Assembly: GCA_918807975.1 (NCBI GenBank)
Contig: OU964930.1
Span: 12,766,372 to 12,830,371 of the forward strand
Length of the DNA stretch: 64,000 nt
Direction: 5' to 3'
Source: Aplidium turbinatum
Taxonomy: Eukaryota; Chordata; Ascidiacea; Aplousobranchia; Polyclinidae
Numbering within the stretch: position 1 is the first letter of the stretch; every line of letters starts with the position of its first letter. The notes beneath the pieces are model-generated. The model ran no database searches. It was not told where the DNA came from and was given only the letters and a program-made list of their open reading frames with translations. Shown here piece by piece: positions 37,061 to 47,905 of the stretch. The position numbers and the translations under genes are program-made.

Positions 37061-37240
37061 GAGCGCTTGCGTGGCGGAGTGGTTAAGCCAAAGGCTATTG
37101 AATTTGGTGACACGGGTTTGATTCCCACCCTTGCCATTATTCTTTTTTTTCTTTAATTATCAAGTTTAAAGCAAGAATTAAGTCTCTGGCTGAGTGCGAG
37201 AACGATTGCTATGCTGCAGTCACCTGGTTCATAGGAAAAA
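37061..37240 (+). mobile_element. tRNA-derived SINE (family 2)
   Basis: A-box-like GTGGCGGAGTGGTTAAG and B-box-like GTTTGATTCCC, then the body CTCTGGCTGAGTGCGAGAAC shared with the copy at 27880. The tRNA-like head by itself could be mistaken for a tRNA-Leu/Ser gene; the shared body argues for a SINE. Confidence 0.7.
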
Positions 37241-37485
37241 TTGTCCAATGTTAAGGTGTTTTATCGGACAAAACACTCCATCTGCTGCAGCAAACTGCAG
37301 ATTACACATAAGCGGACGGGAAGGCAACGAAGCCAATCTTTGTGTCCACCTTTAGGCATGTCTTCAAGTGTCCTGCTCTTGAGCGGTGTCGAACTATATT
37401 TTGGAACGCCCAGCCAGTGCTCCTCACCACTCGGCTATGCAGTCGACTACTAGGCTTCTAGACGGCTATAGACTACACTCTACAC

Positions 37486-38667
37486 CAGTGGTTCTCAAAC
37501 GGTGTGCCCGGGCGCACTGGTGCGCCCCAGAGGTTATCTAGGTGTGCCCAACAGCATTCCTAAAAAAGTATTCTAATAAGAAAAACAAAAAGAATAGTTA
37601 CCATATTAGGAGAGAATTTAAGAGAGGTCTTAGATGAAGTTGTTAAGATGGTAAACTTTATAAAAGTAAGACCTGCAAAATCGCGGCTATTTGAAAAAAT
37701 CTGTACCAATATGGAATCTCAACACAAACGATTACTTTTACATACCGAGGTGAGGTGGCTATCAAGAGGCAAAGTGCTTACTCGTGTACACGAGTTAAGA
37801 CAAGAACTTCTTGTATTTTTTGAAGCAATGAAGCAGTCACATTTTTGTGACCTCTTGCAGTGTAAATTTTGGATTGCTAAATTACAATATTTGGCAGATA
37901 TATTTCAGCATCTCAATATTTTGAACACCAGTATGCAAGGGAAAGGGCAAAACGTTCTTACATCCACTGACAAGATAAAAGCGTTTCAGAAAAAATTACA
38001 CGTTTGGAAAAGTGCAGCGATTAAAGGTAGTTTAGAAATGTTCCCATTGGTAACTAATACTTGCAAAACTGAAATCCTTCCACTTGTAATTGAACATTTA
38101 TCAACTTTAGAAGAAAAAATGAATTTTTACTTTCCATCACTTAACACTGCGCAATATGACTGGATTAGAAATCCTTTTTTAGAAAGTACCTCTGAATATA
38201 GTTTAACACTGACAGAAGAAGAAGAACTGGCAGCTGTGTCCACAGATCGTGGATTGATGATGAAATACAAACAGTGGTCTCTTGAAGCTTTTTGGATTTC
38301 TATCAGAAAAGAACATGTCGCGATATCTAAAAAAGCACTGACTGTTTTATTGCAATTTTCAACGTCATATTTATGTGAACTTGGCTTTTCTACCCTCGCC
38401 ACAATTAAGTGTAAAAAGAGAGGAACTCTGCAATGCATCGATGAGGAAATGAGAGTTTGCCTCTTAAACATAAGACCGAACATTGAGAAAATCTCACAGG
38501 CTCATCAAGCACATGTTCCCCATTAATAAAAAGATAATTTCTTTATTTTTGAGTTTTATTTATTTGACTTAATTATGACATTTTAGTGCATTTTTATATA
38601 AAGTGTGCCCAGAATTATTTGTAGTATTGTAAGTGCGCTTAGACTGTAAAAAGTTTGAGAACCACTG
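37486..38667 (+). mobile_element. hAT element (ZBED/SCAND3-type) with intact partial transposase
   Basis: Inverted ends CAGTGGTTCTCAAAC and GTTTGAGAACCACTG, flanked by a perfect 8-bp duplication CTCTACAC (37478-37485 and 38668-38675). The 1,182-bp element carries one open frame (37648-38526). The perfect duplication and undamaged frame suggest a recent insertion of an internally deleted copy. Confidence 0.93.
37648..38526 (+). CDS. hAT transposase, C-terminal part (ZBED5/SCAND3-like)
   Basis: A 292-codon open frame with no interruptions, matching the C-terminal half of ZBED5/SCAND3-like hAT transposases: LLHTEVRWLSRGKVLTR, LRQELLVFFE, WIAKLQYLADIFQHLN, then LGFSTLATIKCKKRGTL and EEMRVCLLNIRPNIE (the hAT dimerisation block). 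The N-terminal BED finger and the first catalytic aspartate region of the RNase H fold are missing. It ends at a stop 140 bp before the element's right end. The host is unlikely to need it, and it is unlikely to be an active transposase alone. Confidence 0.85.
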   Translation: MVNFIKVRPAKSRLFEKICTNMESQHKRLLLHTEVRWLSRGKVLTRVHELRQELLVFFEAMKQSHFCDLLQCKFWIAKLQYLADIFQHLNILNTSMQGKGQNVLTSTDKIKAFQKKLHVWKSAAIKGSLEMFPLVTNTCKTEILPLVIEHLSTLEEKMNFYFPSLNTAQYDWIRNPFLESTSEYSLTLTEEEELAAVSTDRGLMMKYKQWSLEAFWISIRKEHVAISKKALTVLLQFSTSYLCELGFSTLATIKCKKRGTLQCIDEEMRVCLLNIRPNIEKISQAHQAHVPH

Positions 38668-38682
38668 CTCTACACTATACAG

Positions 38683-38970
38683 GCTTATGGGTAATTCGAC
38701 GTTACTGCTAGGTAATTCAATGCTACTTATGGTGCCTATGAGTAATTCGATGCGACTTATGGGGCTTATGGGTAATTTGACGTGACTTACGGGGCTTATG
38801 GGTAATTCGACGCGACTTATGGGGCTTATGGGTAATTTGACGCGACTTATGGGTAATTCGACGCTACTTATGGGGCTTATGGGTAATTTGACGCAACTTA
38901 TGGGGCGTATGGGTAATTCGACGCGACTTACGGGGCTTATGGGTACCTATGGTGCTTATGGGTAATTCGT
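38683..38970 (+). repeat. 30-bp minisatellite, plus-orientation array
   Basis: About nine to ten degenerate copies of ACTTATGGGGCTTATGGGTA followed by ATTCGACGCG. Same unit as 36690-36800 in opposite orientation. The hAT element at 37486-38667 entered just left of it. Confidence 0.85.
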
Positions 38971-39393
38971 GGGACCGATATACGAGTCAATTGTCAATAT
39001 ATATACGGAAAAAAGGCACCTAAGCTTAAAAAAATTGATACAAAAGGTTTTTCAACGGATTCTGTTACCAATGGGCATACTAAATAACATACTAAAAGTC
39101 TACCAAAATCGGACCCCCAGAAAGGGGTCATTTTCAAGGAAATATACGGCATATTTCTAATAATTTTGCGTATTGAGTAGATGGTGGTATTCAAGTTGTT
39201 ATTGTTCTTGTGTTTGTGACATCATAATCACATGAATGTGTGCATAGTGGCATCACAATGCAAGCGAAGTTATCCTTGTTAAAGTCAAAAAGATTTATTC
39301 AGGCAAAGTCACTCAGGGCTGCCAGAGCTTGTTTTTTTAATGCACTTTTGTGGTTTTATTTTTGAATCTGGGGTTTTTGGACCATAATTTATA

Positions 39394-40327
39394 GGCTGTG
39401 GCTATATTTACACTATATAGTGTAAGAATAGCCTCAACAGTGTTGCCAGACAAGGAATTCTGCCCTAATTTGAGAAAAGTTTAAACCTGTTGAAAACAAA
39501 AACTTGTATTTTGGAAATTTTTTAGTCCTGGGCAAAAATCAAAACCCTAAACTTATTCCTAACTCTAGCCCTTACCTTAACCCTTCCTAACTTTAATCCT
39601 GACTCTGGCAACACCTCATTGTGTAAAAATAGCCACTTCCTAATTTATACGGTAAGCTTTCATTTTGCTATTTTTAGGATATTTTAAGTGCTAAAACGCT
39701 AATAGTGTTAAGAAAGTTAGTTATGAAAAAAAGCAACATTTTTTCGCGCCATCGACGCGATATTTGCTGCATGCAACATATATGATACATACAAAGACAT
39801 ATTAAGTAGGCTACCAGTATCTCATTGAGAATACATATGTATAGCAGCTACCTAAGAGATATTTTTATACGTTTCATACACATGCAATCATGCATTCAAC
39901 ACTGTATAATAGGTACGGCCGTACGGTACGTAGCCTACTTGTATTAACATTTGACAGATACTGGTTAACAAATCTTGTTATTTACAAACTCAGCAGCTCA
40001 AAGGTTTTCTGAAACTCTGAGAACATTTTTGTGCCTTTAAAGGACAATATAATCTAATAAAATTGAAAGTGGCTATTTTTCCACACTTTATGCCATGGTT
40101 ACAATCAGGTGTTGCCAGAGTTAGGATTAAAGTTAAGAAGGGTTAAGGTAAGGGTTAGAGTTAAGAATAAGATTAGGGTTTTGATCTTTGCCCAGGACAA
40201 AAAAAATTTCCAAAATACAAGTTTTTGTTTCCAAGAGCTTTAAACTTTTCTCAAATTAGGGCAGAATTCCTTATCGGGCAACACTATTGAGGCTATTACA
40301 CTATATAGTGTAAATATAGCCACAGCC
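39394..40327. mobile_element. Foldback-like element with ~240-bp inverted arms
   Basis: Left arm (39394-39640) and right arm (about 40085-40327) are inverted copies. Both include GGCTGTGGCTATATTTACAC at the outer end, then TACACTATATAGTGTA (itself palindromic), AGGAATTCTGCCCTAATTTG and a run of CCTTACCTTAACCCTTC. The centre (about 39640-40085) is unrelated single-copy sequence. No transposase or clear target duplication. Confidence 0.8.
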
Positions 40328-41597
40328 AATAAAATTAGGTCACTAAAATTTACAAATAATATAGGCTAGGCCTTTAGTGTATCAACAACTTTAGTTCTTT
40401 TTGGAACCATAAACTTAACTTTCTTTTGTGGCAAAGAAACTTACCAGCATGTACTTAATATGCATTTAAAATAAAAAAAATGATGAAAAAAATTGAATAT
40501 GGCATAATAAAATAGGAGAGTAGGTACATTAGTCTAATAGCCTACCTACCGTACTAAAATACAAAATGTCCACCCCGATAGCTCAGCATGAGCAACACAT
40601 TCTAAGAACTGCTCTCCATTCAGCGGCACCTAATGCATGGTACCGTATATTTCCCCCAACAAGACTTCAACAATCGGAAAACTTCACTCTGTCAATCTCG
40701 GTAACCGACCCTGCGTCAAAAGCCTCTTCTACAAGTGTGCAAAACCACCAGAAATAACCAATCAAGGCTTTGTCGGTCCGAGGATGAAGATTCAAATCCA
40801 ACTAACCACCCTACCTTAATCTTGTTCCTTGATAAAAAAAAATAAACGGAAAAGCTTTTTTTGATTGATCTAAAATTGGCGGAAAAGAAATGGAACAGGA
40901 ATGAAAGAATTGGGGTGGAAGAATCTTTGGTCGATGTATTAGATTTGGATCTTGTTTTGATGCAATTTTTAGGTGAGCCGGATTATTGGAAGCCGAATGA
41001 AACCATGATGAAACACATTATAACGGTATATTAAAAATAAAATTACTTTATTTGTTTATCTTGACAATGACAATGAAATTTTCTACGGTTCGAGAAAAAG
41101 TTTTCTCTGCCTATAAAACATTGAATGGTAGCTTAATTAATTATTTCTGAAAGTTTCTTGGTTTCATATTATCTGAATTATCTTTTTTTGTTTGATACAA
41201 GGTTCGGAGATTGACAATAAGATTTTTTTTTTGGTTATTTGTAGGCATTGACCGAATTTTTAACGAAATGTCACAAAGATTTTTTTTTAATTATTTCAGT
41301 TAAAATATCACAAAAAACACTTAATTTTATGATATTCAAATAATACTTTTATAACCTACAAAAGAGCACTCGTGACAATTTTTTTGATCGACTATTTAGC
41401 TGCTGTGAAGACAAGACAGCTGCAGTCCATAAGAAAAAATCTCAGCGTGATATTTACGGACATTTTTGGAGACTTGACGGATAAAATTACATTTGTTTGT
41501 TTGTCATATCTTTATCCTGCATTGCGGGAAAGCGGACTTGAGCGCTATGCATCGGTGTAGGCTACGTCTTTCGACGTACACCTGACCCACGCTGCAG
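40328..41597. other. Intergenic stretch, nothing recognised
   Basis: AT-rich; short open frames only, without similarity I recognise. Confidence 0.35.
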
Positions 41598-41605
41598 CCT
41601 AGGGC

Positions 41606-42267
41606 CAGAGATGGGCAAGATCACCTGTTTAGGTGATCTTTCAAGATCAATCTCAAGATCACTTTCAAGATCTTTTTTGGGGTACCGTAGAAAACAAAAT
41701 TAAAAACTATACAAAAAGGGATAGCATCTATTTACACATTTTATGTATTTTATTTTTAGCCTATATCTTAAACAATTCTAAGTCTGGTTGGTTCACTGCA
41801 ATCTGCAATAAGCCACTTCACATGACCAAAGTCGACTAGAGTCCATTTTTTGGCATCCCCAACTTAAACTTTTCAAACATTTAAGATTGGATCAACAAAA
41901 GCGAACAAATTTTTAGAATGCGCAAAGCAGAAATGTAAACAAATTTTAGTCATTTCTTCTCATGTGTTGATATACAGTCGTAAGCTGGTTACCACACAAA
42001 GCTTTTTCAATTTTGAAATGGCAACACTAACCAAACTCATTGAGATTTCAAATCAACTTTTATTAGACGCATGAGTCATATTAATAGTGGTTAAATGGTA
42101 GTAATTACTACTAATTAAGCTACTTTGTACAGTACCAGTTCAAAAAATGTCTCCATAATATAATAGTAGGTCAACTGAAATTCCAAAGTGATCTTGATCT
42201 TATTGACTTTCAAGATCAAGATCACACAAAAAAAAGTGATCTTAGATCAAGATCAAGCCCATCTCTG
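41606..42267. mobile_element. GATCTTGATCTT-type MITE (copy 1), hAT-like
   Basis: Inverted ends CAGAGATGGGC / GCCCATCTCTG with an 8-bp duplication CCTAGGGC (41598-41605) / CCTACGGC (42268-42275), one mismatch. Inside both ends are runs of GATCTT/AAGATC repeats. The interior shares sequence, inverted, with the copy at 43086 (for example TTTTTCAATTTTGAAATGGC). Confidence 0.85.
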
Positions 42268-42339
42268 CCTACGGCAATGTCTGTTTCCGGTTGTCTACTC
42301 TACTTATGACTTAAATTTGGTACTACCCATTACTCGACA

Positions 42340-42475
42340 TCGATCACTGGGTAGAGGCAATTATCGTAAAGTTTCTTGCCCAGAGAAACAACAGCAAGTG
42401 CCGGTGGCTGGGGTCGAACATGCAGGCTCTCGACTGCGAGCCAAACGCGCTAACCACTCGGCCACTGCTGCCGAC
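42340..42475 (-). mobile_element. tRNA-derived SINE head (family 3)
   Basis: On the minus strand the sequence begins GGCAGCAGTGGCCGAGTGG (A box) and has GTTCGACCCCAGCC (B box), followed by CTTGCTGTTGTTTCTCTGGG, a body motif widespread in metazoan tRNA-SINEs. The arms are not those of a foldable full tRNA. Confidence 0.6.
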
Positions 42476-42486
42476 ATTTGGTAGCC

Positions 42487-42712
42487 ACTAACAGTCAATT
42501 CTCAGAAAGACTCAATGACACCGTCAACCCAACCAATCAGAACATATAGGCTATGTTTAAGTGACTACCGTCCAATTGTGACCTTTTTAGCACTCAGCCA
42601 AAGAGTTGATCCATGCTTTGTTTGGTGATTACAAAAGAAAAAAGAGTTGACAGGGGTGGAAATCGAATCCATGTATTAATAAAATGTATTTCCGAGCCCT
42701 AACCCTCTAAGC
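42487..42712 (-). mobile_element. tRNA-derived SINE (family 2), split by an hAT insertion
   Basis: Minus-strand copy of the SINE at 27880 (body CTCTTTGGCTGAGTGC, B box GATTCGATTTCC). It breaks off at 42712 in the A-box region and resumes at about 44760-44800 (CTTCTGATAGAAAGTAAATT), because the hAT element 42713-44759 sits inside it. Confidence 0.75.
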
Positions 42713-43085
42713 CAGGGGTTCCCAACCTTTTTTGCTGTTCGTACCCCTTTGTCATTCTTCGTACCTCCAAATAAATTCTGATTGAATTTTTCTGGTATGT
42801 AAATGTATTGCTAAACTAAATTGCTTTTATAGCTCAATTAAACGTAAACCGATATTTCACACAAACGTGCAAAAATTACCAAAAGAAATTAAATGTCAGT
42901 TATTTTGTTTGTCACTTTTTAGTGAGATATTTGCTGCTGCTTCATTGATAAAATTCGCTCAAACGATGGTTCGATTTTACTCAAGGCAACACATAAATCA
43001 TCTTCCAGTTTTAGACGATTTCTGTACTTATTCTTGATATAGGCTACATCATGGTCGAAAAGCCACTTTCACAGTACGGTACCGG

Positions 43086-44121
43086 CAGAGATGGGCGTGA
43101 TCTTGATCTTCAAGATCATTTTTTTTGTGTGATCTTGATCTTGAAAAACAATAAGATCAAGATCACTTTAAAATTGAAGTTTACTTAGAGATAGAGGCAT
43201 TTTTTTAGAACTCGTGCTGTACAAAGTAGTTAGTGGCAACTACTAACATTAAGCCACTGTTAATATAATATGTGTCTAACAAAAAACGATTTAAAGTCAC
43301 CATCTGATCTGGTCAGCGTTGCCATTTCAAAATTGAAAAAGTTTTCTGTGTTGGTCATAATAAAGAAGTCAACTTCCTTGTACTTTATGTTGGCGTATGA
43401 TAAAAAACGATTTAACTTCGTTCACAAGTTCCATGTGTGAATTTTAAAGAAATGGTTGCTTTGTTGGACTCAATTTTAGATATTTCAAAAGTCTAGAATG
43501 GCGGTGTTAAAAAATCTAGATTCTAACCGACTTTGGTCATGTAAAGTGGTTTATTGCAGCAAATCAACCAGACCAAGACTTGTTTAAGGTCTGAGTATGG
43601 AGTGGTTTGTCTGACCGCAAACCTCTGAACGTATTGAAAGCAGACAACAGTATCAAGGTTGCCAGATGGGTAAATAGTACAATAAACATTGACATAATGC
43701 AGTGAAACCTAAAACTACTTTGTAACACGAATAAAAACTCCCACATGAACCAGACAAAAATTTGGTAAAAAATGATGCAGTTCAAAGTTTATTTTTATTT
43801 ATTATAAACAAAAAGTATAAAACTAATTGCAAATTACCGTTGCAAATTGTTGCAAATTGCAAATAACCGTAGCCTACTAGGCTACTGTAATTAACCTCGG
43901 CCTTGGGTGTAACGTTGCGGTTCTACGCAAACTACGTGAGCAATTGATAGGCCTAATAGCAACAGTCACTAACTTATTACAATGAAAGTGATCTTGATCT
44001 TCAAGATCTCGATCTTGATCTTCAAGATCACATAGTTTGGTGATCTTAATTTTCAAGATCACTTATTCTTGGTGATCTTGATCTTCAAGATCACCAATAC
44101 TGGTGATCTTGCCCATCTCTG
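43086..44121. mobile_element. GATCTTGATCTT-type MITE (copy 2), nested in hAT
   Basis: Ends CAGAGATGGGC / GCCCATCTCTG and a perfect 8-bp duplication GGTACCGG (43078-43085 and 44122-44129). GATCTTGATCTTCAAGATC tracts lie at both ends; the right end (43987-44111) has the longest run. Longer than the copy at 41606 and in the opposite relative orientation. Confidence 0.88.
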
Positions 44122-44169
44122 GGTACCGGTAATAAGTTGTTGAGAAGAGAATTAACACTGTCATGGCTT

Positions 44170-44442
44170 TCATAACAAGACTTGGGAAGGTTTGATAGCA
44201 ACACACCAAAAATCTTCTAATTTTGATTTTTCAAATAGCAGTTTCAATTTTTGGCAGCTTTTCATTTCGATGATGTTTTCCTGAAAATTATTCTCATCCG
44301 ACATTTTTGTTAAATCAAAAAGAAATGGATTGATAATCCAATACTGGAAATAATTCAATTTACCAGCAAAAAAGTAACCATCGAAAGAATCAACCAGCAT
44401 CTTTAAATGGGAAATAATTTCATTTTTGAAATTTTGGAGCAA
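44170..44442 (-). pseudogene. hAT transposase fragment (SCAND3-like)
   Basis: 90-codon remnant with LNYFQYWIINPFLFDL and LEDFWCVAI, corresponding to the middle of SCAND3/ZBED-type hAT transposases. It has no neighbouring open frame for the catalytic or dimerisation regions. Confidence 0.65.
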
Positions 44443-44943
44443 AGAGTTATTAGCAATTTGATCAAGACAAGGAAAATTAGCAAAGTTTCCATTTTCATTT
44501 TGAGCAGCAGCAAGTAAAAAAATACATTGTTATGAGACAATAAGGCTACTTAGCCAATTAAATAACAACAATTATTTGTAGATAATTGTTTTTTTCAAAG
44601 CAAAGACCGTAATGGCATAATATCATATACAATTCCAAAATAAAACTGTACCGAAAAATATGTTTGAAAAGCTGCTCTGTGGCTCAAGGATCTTCGTACC
44701 CCTTGATGTTTAATCTCGTACCCCCAAGGGGTACGAGTACCCCCGGTTGGGAACCCCTGCTCTAGGCCTTAATTTACTTTCTATCAGAAGTATTTGCCTT
44801 TTTTCTCTATTTTACCTTTAACTGCTGATTGGTTGAAACGCTATTCTACATGTAGCCTAGGCTATCTCTGATTGGTTGGTTGCTTCGAAAAATAGTGGTT
44901 CTCAATGGGGTGCCAGCGGCTCTCAACCGCCAGTGGGTTAGGC

Positions 44944-45746
44944 CAGGGGTCACCAAACTACGGCTCGCAAACTGATTTCATCCGGCCCGCCACGTGCTGC
45001 GGAAATAACAGCTGCACTACTAGCCTACAACTGTTAAGGAAAAAAAGTTACCAAACTTTTTGTAAATCATTAGGCCACCACAAATGGGAACAGCCTAGGC
45101 CAAATTTGGAAAGATGTAATGTTTTTTCAAGAGTACGATGTCCTGTAGTGTATCACAGCAGGGGATAAATTTTCCAGCAACCTTTCGATTTTCATCACAA
45201 CTTTGCTATTCCACCGTTGACTTTATTATTCATTGTGCTCAATTTAAGTCAATGGAGATTCTAAATAGTTGTATATTTTTCGCAATTTGCATCCGGCCCG
45301 CAGCTGTTAATCTCGCAGCAACCCGGCCTTCAGAGGAAAAAGTTTGGTGACCCATGGCCACCTGGAGATGCGGCCCGATTTGTCACATTTTGATTACGAC
45401 ATTTTTTGAGATGTTTTTACTTTCTGCGGTTTCCTAATGACATAAAACTTTTTTGTTGCCTTGGGGAAGCAGTAGCAAATGAGAAAAAGTAAGTTAAAAA
45501 ACGCAAAATCAGACTGCTATTGAAAATTAACAGTCTGACTACAATCTTCGAAATCAATTTTTCTTTGTTTTTCAACATGTGAGGATGTTAAAACCTATTG
45601 TGTCATCTGGGGAAAAGAATAAAGCGTAAAAATCTAATTTTTACAAAAAATTATTTAAACGTTCGCTCAAAGTTAGAAAAACCTGGAAATTTCTGCAAAA
45701 TGTGACAAATCAGGCCGTATCTTTAGGTGGCCATGGATGACCCCTG
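44944..45746. mobile_element. hAT-type element with CAGGGGTCACCAAAC ends
   Basis: Left end CAGGGGTCACCAAACTACGG; the right end TTTGGTGACCC/CCTG is split by a nested element at 45354-45735. A perfect 8-bp duplication GGTTAGGC lies at 44936-44943 and 45747-45754. No transposase coding seen. Confidence 0.8.
45354..45735. mobile_element. Nested MITE with ~40-bp inverted ends
   Basis: Ends ATGGCCACCTGGAGATGCGG and its near-complement at 45696-45735, continuing into GATTTGTCACATTT / AATGTGACAAATC. An 8-bp duplication GGTGACCC (45346-45353) / GATGACCC (45736-45743) lies within the terminal repeat of the host element. Confidence 0.75.
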
Positions 45747-45754
45747 GGTTAGGC

Positions 45755-47905
45755 TATTGGCTCTTACAGAAACTGTTGGGGCTACTATGACATTGAGCTA
45801 GCGGTTGGTGTTGTCACTTCCGCAGTTCACAATCATCATGCAGAAATAAGCTTTTAAGAAACAAAAAAAAGGTCACACCACCAACCTTTCATTAGCCTGC
45901 TTCTCGGTGATCTATTTTTTGATAAAGGTTTGAGAAAGTTTTATGGTAGTGAGGGGGGGAGGTGACGTAGCTGGTAAGAAAGTCGCCGTTTATTCTTCTT
46001 CAAATGTTGTTCGCACAAAAAATGTCCCAATGACTTGCTAGCCGTCGAACACAGAATATGCCAATTTGTCGTTTTTTGTCCGAATTTTAGGCCACATGGC
46101 AACCGTGTTGATGATTGCCCGAAGCCAGTTTCTCCTGTCTCATGACGTTATGTCGAACTGGATGTGCGTAGACGCATCAATATGAGCCTACATCAAAAGC
46201 TATCGTTGGTTTGACTATTGTCAGGTGACGGACAAGTTTGAATGAAATGTTTATGAAATTATTAGGCTATGTCGTAGTTATGAAATCAGGCCGTCGCAAG
46301 GCCCAACACAACTGCAAACACAGCGTTCGCTGCGGGGCAACTGCGGGTTTCAACGTTTGAGCGGGTTTCAAGTGTTTGATCTAAACAGCAGCCAGTCTAA
46401 ATTGTTGACATAATGATACGATCACGAATTTTGTTTTGAACACCGGGAAATAAAGTCTCCAATTTCCAGGAATTCGCGAAACCGGATTCCAAACCTAATC
46501 GCAATGTGGTTGAGCGAGCAAAACGAGCGAGCGACGAGCAAGTGCTGAATCTGCTGCTACTAGCATTGCTTTATCGTTTTGAAGGGTGTCATTGAGAAGA
46601 TTGAAATGCAACAGGCCACATTAGAAGTAACGGGTCTCCTATTCGCAGCAGTTTATTGAGAAAAACAAGACACCGTGCCATACGACAGGCTACAAGATTC
46701 GAACATTCGAAATGATTTCAGAACCAGATTGCTGTAAGTTTGCGAGTACGCCCGATGAGTTGAACTCTTTTAAAAAAATATTCTAGAACCGAATATACAT
46801 CAACCCATAGTTGTCTTCATGGGAAAGAATTTCATAAATATTAGTACAAGCATGGTACCAGATGACTTCAACATTTGGTAAAAAAAAAATTGCAAAGGGA
46901 AGGTTGCCAACCTCAAATTGGTAACACGTAAGGAAATCAATTTGCGGCATTAACGCGGTTGATGTTTATGTCATCTGGCTAAGCAACTTTATAGCGCAAA
47001 CAAAATAAAATATACGCTACAGACTATTACAAGCATACAGCAATGTAATAAGCACGACAAAAATATCAAAACGTGGCAATAACTTTGAAGGAACAAGAAT
47101 ATTTGTAAAACGTTATAGAAGCATGTTTCCAACAGAAACAGACAAGTATGTGGGTGGTGTAGTTTGTTACGGAGACTGAGATCACAGCTTTCCATCATCT
47201 GAAGATCAGCATCACATACGATTGAGTCAAAAACCGAAAATATAAGTCGTAAATAAAAGTGATCCGAATGAATAACTGCAGTAAAGGAAAATTAAAAGAA
47301 GTTTGTTGTTTCTCAATACCGGCTCAGTTTCAATATTCACATTCGCTGCAGTGAAAAATAGGAAAATCGTTTTCGCTATAAGTTTAGACAATGCATAGAA
47401 CCAATATCGTTTAATTGTCATGATAACTTAATACAACGATTGCCAAGAACGAACTAGTGACAGGATGATGACAAAATCGTCTTCAACAAACTGGGCCAGC
47501 ACACACACGCCAGTGAAATCATACTACTTGCTGAACAGCAAAAATAAAAACTACGGTGCTCCAAACAACGTAAAAGTTAGTTACTTAACCTACTGCATCC
47601 AGACGCTGTTATTCATGATTCTATGTCTAATTCTATTCCGACTTTAGTAAAAACGTATGAATCCTGGTTCTTCTATAAATTGATGTATGAGATAAACACT
47701 ACAATGATGCAGCAGCAACCAAAGTTAAGAATGTCACAGAGAAGTGAATTTTACAGTGCAAAATAGCACATGGCGACAACAAGAAAATGCCATAAAAGGT
47801 AACAAAACAATCGAAACTATTCGTATTTTGAAACAAAGACAATCAAAGACTATGTTGGTGTCTGTCACGCACTTAACGGCCAAGGTGGCCCTTTTGGACA
47901 GAATC
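45755..47905. other. Spacer 3' of STRIP
   Basis: No gene, RNA or repeat with definable ends recognised. The 3' untranslated region of STRIP should extend leftward from 47906. Confidence 0.35.

Larger units (their letters stand above)
36647..37400. repeat. Inverted-repeat element with minisatellite arm and SINE in its loop
   Basis: Left-end sequence TAGTTCGACACCGCTCAAGA (about 36650) is repeated inverted near 37378-37397 (CTCTTGAGCGGTGTCGAACT), and GTAATCTGCAGGTTGCTG (about 36826-36843) is inverted at about 37283-37300. The left arm holds a short array of a 30-bp unit (36690-36800). A SINE head lies in the loop. No target duplication established. Confidence 0.6.
42713..44759 (-). mobile_element. 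hAT element (SCAND3-like) inserted in a SINE
   Basis: Inverted ends CAGGGGTTCCCAACC and GGTTGGGAACCCCTG with an 8-bp duplication CTCTAAGC (42705-42712) / CTCTAGGC (44760-44767), one mismatch. The minus strand carries a hAT transposase fragment around 44170-44520 (KNEIISHLKMLVDSFDGYF, NPFLFDL, SKLEDFW). A GATCTT-type MITE (43086-44121) interrupts it. Not intact. Confidence 0.85.

Noticed and set aside
38683-38970. CRISPR array
   Set aside because: Tandem units directly abut with no spacers, and the host is clearly eukaryotic.
42340-42475. tRNA-Ser/Leu gene
   Set aside because: A and B boxes are present but the acceptor and anticodon arms do not pair, and the body is shared with SINEs. The same reasoning applies to 27890, 37061 and 2790.
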